DNA of 64,000 nt, taken from contig CAMNRM010000007.1 in NCBI GenBank assembly GCA_946553025.1, positions 1 through 64,000 on the forward strand, in the 5' to 3' direction. Origin of the DNA: an uncultured Clostridium sp. Its GTDB lineage: Bacteria > Bacillota > Clostridia > Lachnospirales > Lachnospiraceae. Of the stretch, positions 62,399-64,000 are shown in pieces. The position numbers and the translations under genes were made by a program. Under the pieces are notes generated by a model. That model did not search any database. It was not told the origin of the DNA and saw only the letters and a list, made by a program, of their open reading frames with translations. Every line of letters begins with the position of its first letter. The first letter of the stretch is position 1.

Positions 62399-63310
62399 TT
62401 AAATAATGCCTACTCCTCTGCAAACTTCAGTATATTGATTAATAACATCCTGAATTGCCTTTGGGACAGGACCATCCACAACAAGTACAATTTCTGAGGG
62501 CCTAACTGTCTGGTTAATAATACTATTAAGTGCAATATCAAACCATTCTGCGTTATCCTTTCTATAAACAGACATAGCTACAGAAAATGGAGGAAACTTT
62601 ATTTTTCTTAGTTTTTTTTCACTTTCACTCTTCTTATATAAATCTTTTTTTATTGGAGTATATGGCTTTCTTATAAATCTAAACATTTTACTTCTTAGCC
62701 AATTAGGTGCAACTACCTCTCCGCAAAATCTAATAATCACATTATAGATGTATCTTGGTATACTAATTAATTTATGCATAAGCATATATTTTTGAATCAA
62801 CTGCTCACTTTTAAAATATTTCCATCCACCTCTTCTGGCACTCATATCCTCACCTGTCCTGACATTTACAAGAGCAACAGGTATATTTTCAAAAGTATAT
62901 CCTCTCTCCATCATACGTATCCAAAGATAATAATCTTCATTACAAAACCAGTCCCTATATCCTCCTGAATTCTGTACAGCTGTCTTCTTATACATCACTG
63001 TCATATGATTCATAGCACAACGTTTCTTCATATCTTTTTTAATCGTTGCATCTGTTTTAGCCACAACTCTTTCTGCTCTGATATTTGATGGACTGCCAAT
63101 AAACTCCGTTATATTTCCTCCAACAATATCTACATTTGGATGTTTTAAAAACGTTTTCAACTGTAGTTCAAAGCGTCTGCTCATTGCAATATCATCGCTA
63201 TCCATTCTTGCAACAAGTTCATAATCACAGTTTTTTAATGCCTCTCTAAGGGCATTCCCTAATCCTTTATTTTCCTGCAGATAAATTGTTTTAAAAGCTA
63301 TTGTATCCAT
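62399..63310 (-). CDS. GT2 glycosyltransferase with circularly permuted order
   Basis: 303 residues. The protein starts at MDTIAFKTIYLQENKGLGN, the middle of an AmsE-like GT2, and runs through LVARMDSDDI (DxD), DIVGGNITEF, MNHMTVMYKK and NEDYYLWIRMM to the usual C-terminus. Then, in frame, comes what is normally the N-terminus: PPFSVAMSVYRKDNAEWFD and EIVLVVDGPVPKAI, ending INQYTEVCRGVGII. The two broken ends (INQYTE and MDTIAF) would join in a normal enzyme. AAAGGAGAT precedes the ATG, so the permuted form is probably translated. It may be a real permutation, the product of a tandem duplication with loss of both ends, or an inactive remnant. Confidence 0.75.
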   Translation of the reverse strand: MDTIAFKTIYLQENKGLGNALREALKNCDYELVARMDSDDIAMSRRFELQLKTFLKHPNVDIVGGNITEFIGSPSNIRAERVVAKTDATIKKDMKKRCAMNHMTVMYKKTAVQNSGGYRDWFCNEDYYLWIRMMERGYTFENIPVALVNVRTGEDMSARRGGWKYFKSEQLIQKYMLMHKLISIPRYIYNVIIRFCGEVVAPNWLRSKMFRFIRKPYTPIKKDLYKKSESEKKLRKIKFPPFSVAMSVYRKDNAEWFDIALNSIINQTVRPSEIVLVVDGPVPKAIQDVINQYTEVCRGVGII

Positions 63311-63324
63311 TAAGCTTATCTCCT

Positions 63325-64000
63325 TTAAATAACGGAATCCATTAGTTTCTTTACCAATCCCATTTTCTGTTTGTATTCATCTTGGCTAACCTTACCGCAA
63401 TTTAATAAATAATCCCCCAAATTCTCCGCTGTAGCCATATCTTCTTGTGTAATTCCTTCTCGCTTTATCAATGCTTTATAAATTGATTCAATAATTATCT
63501 TTATATCTGTCATAAAATTTATATGATTAATGTATTTCAAATCCCAATCGAACTTTTTTTCCCAGCAAATAGAATTCCTTCCATTAATCTGTGCCAAACC
63601 ACTAAGCCCTGGCTTCGCTGTATGGCGTATCCTCTGCTCTTTAGTCATAAATACTAAATCCTTTACTAACTGCGGACGCGGCCCTATTACAGACATAGTT
63701 CCATTGATAATATTAATGACTTCACCCAATTCATCCAAGCTGGTTTCTCTAAGCCATTTGCCAAACGGCGTCAGCCGCATTTCATCAGGAAGCAATTCTC
63801 CGTTTTCATCTCTTGCATCAGTCATCGAACGGAACTTATACATTATAAATATCATTTCTCTTCCATCCTCGCAAATCATTCCCGGACGTTCCTGGGTAAA
63901 TAGCACGGGAGAACCAAGTTTAATCTTGACTAGAATTGCAAGGATAACATATAAAGGACTAAAAACGATTATCGTTCCAATTCCACAAATAATATCTAAA
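63325..64000 (-). CDS. Initiating sugar transferase (PglC/WcaJ family, locus 2), 5' end beyond window
   Basis: The frame is open to the window edge; the visible part begins LDIICGIGTIIVFSPLYVIL (membrane segment), then KIKLGSPVLFTQERPG, YKFRSMTD, SLDELGEVINIINGTMSVIGPRPQL and PGLSGLAQINGRNSI. This is a monotopic phosphoglycosyltransferase that starts repeat-unit assembly on undecaprenyl phosphate. An in-frame codon at 63906 is not the true start because the homology continues upstream. The C-terminus extends past the usual end with ITQEDMATAENLGDYL. Confidence 0.9.
   Translation of the reverse strand, partial: LDIICGIGTIIVFSPLYVILAILVKIKLGSPVLFTQERPGMICEDGREMIFIMYKFRSMTDARDENGELLPDEMRLTPFGKWLRETSLDELGEVINIINGTMSVIGPRPQLVKDLVFMTKEQRIRHTAKPGLSGLAQINGRNSICWEKKFDWDLKYINHINFMTDIKIIIESIYKALIKREGITQEDMATAENLGDYLLNCGKVSQDEYKQKMGLVKKLMDSVI

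Noticed and set aside
1..64000. Recombinase gene for the promoter inversion
   Set aside because: No tyrosine or serine recombinase is encoded in the window; the enzyme must act from elsewhere if the switch is active.

Overview
The window looks like a chromosomal segment of a spore-forming, low-to-mid GC Lachnospiraceae (Clostridia). The evidence is a moderately GC-rich housekeeping block in ylb/coaD order (rsmD, coaD, a coiled-coil protein, sporulation gene ylbJ), strong AGGAGG-type ribosome binding sites with frequent GTG/TTG starts, and two AT-rich surface-glycan islands. No tRNA, rRNA, CRISPR array, integrase or phage structural gene is visible.

Layout. 1-8.1 kb: housekeeping genes (Crp-like fragment, M19 dipeptidase, HAD phosphatase, RsuA-type pseudouridine synthase, M23 peptidase, ylbJ, coiled-coil protein, coaD, rsmD, sodium:amino-acid symporter). 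8.3-12.4 kb: accessory genes (AAA-like ATPase, Fic protein, and a very AT-rich TOPRIM-like / unknown / mini-ATPase cassette). 12.4-35.9 kb: glycan locus 1 on the minus strand, headed by two tandem LoaP/NusG-like antiterminators. It has its own CapD-type dehydratase, aminotransferase, initiating phosphoglycosyltransferase, flippase, polymerase, glycosyltransferases, a complete WbpI-B-D-E-A-like set for UDP-2,3-diacetamido-mannuronic acid, and a GtrA / GT2 / GT-C side-branch module. 36.2-36.5 kb: a candidate invertible promoter. 36.6-45.3 kb: an accessory and scrapyard region with a deleted copy of the ATPase, a helicase-nuclease-LexA fusion, a FecR-like lipoprotein, an AAA/PD-(D/E)XK protein, a transposase scrap and truncated rloA/rloB. 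45.3-64 kb: glycan locus 2 on the minus strand, running off the right end, with a legionaminic-acid-like (nonulosonate) pathway, a sialyltransferase-like protein, flippase, polymerase, a pyruvyltransferase and an initiating sugar transferase.

The most interesting system is the switch ahead of locus 1. A 33-bp inverted repeat (32/33 matches), each copy built of 10-bp inverted half-sites around an asymmetric core, flanks 193 bp. That segment holds a good promoter (TTGCAA-N17-TATTAT) which at present points away from the capsule operon. In this orientation the left repeat also forms a 15-bp-stem terminator with a U-tract facing the operon; inversion would turn the promoter toward the operon and remove the five GC-rich pairs at the base of that terminator. 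Together with the LoaP-like antiterminators this reads as a phase-variable capsule switch in the OFF state.

Several glycan genes carry lesions: one in-frame TAA in legG/neuC, and single-base frameshifts at A/T7 tracts in a pyruvyltransferase and a large membrane protein. One GT2 glycosyltransferase is arranged as a circular permutation. These could be phase or diversification events, decay, or (for the homopolymers) base-calling errors. Near-identical direct copies of the AAA-like ATPase gene flank locus 1, giving a route for its loss or exchange.
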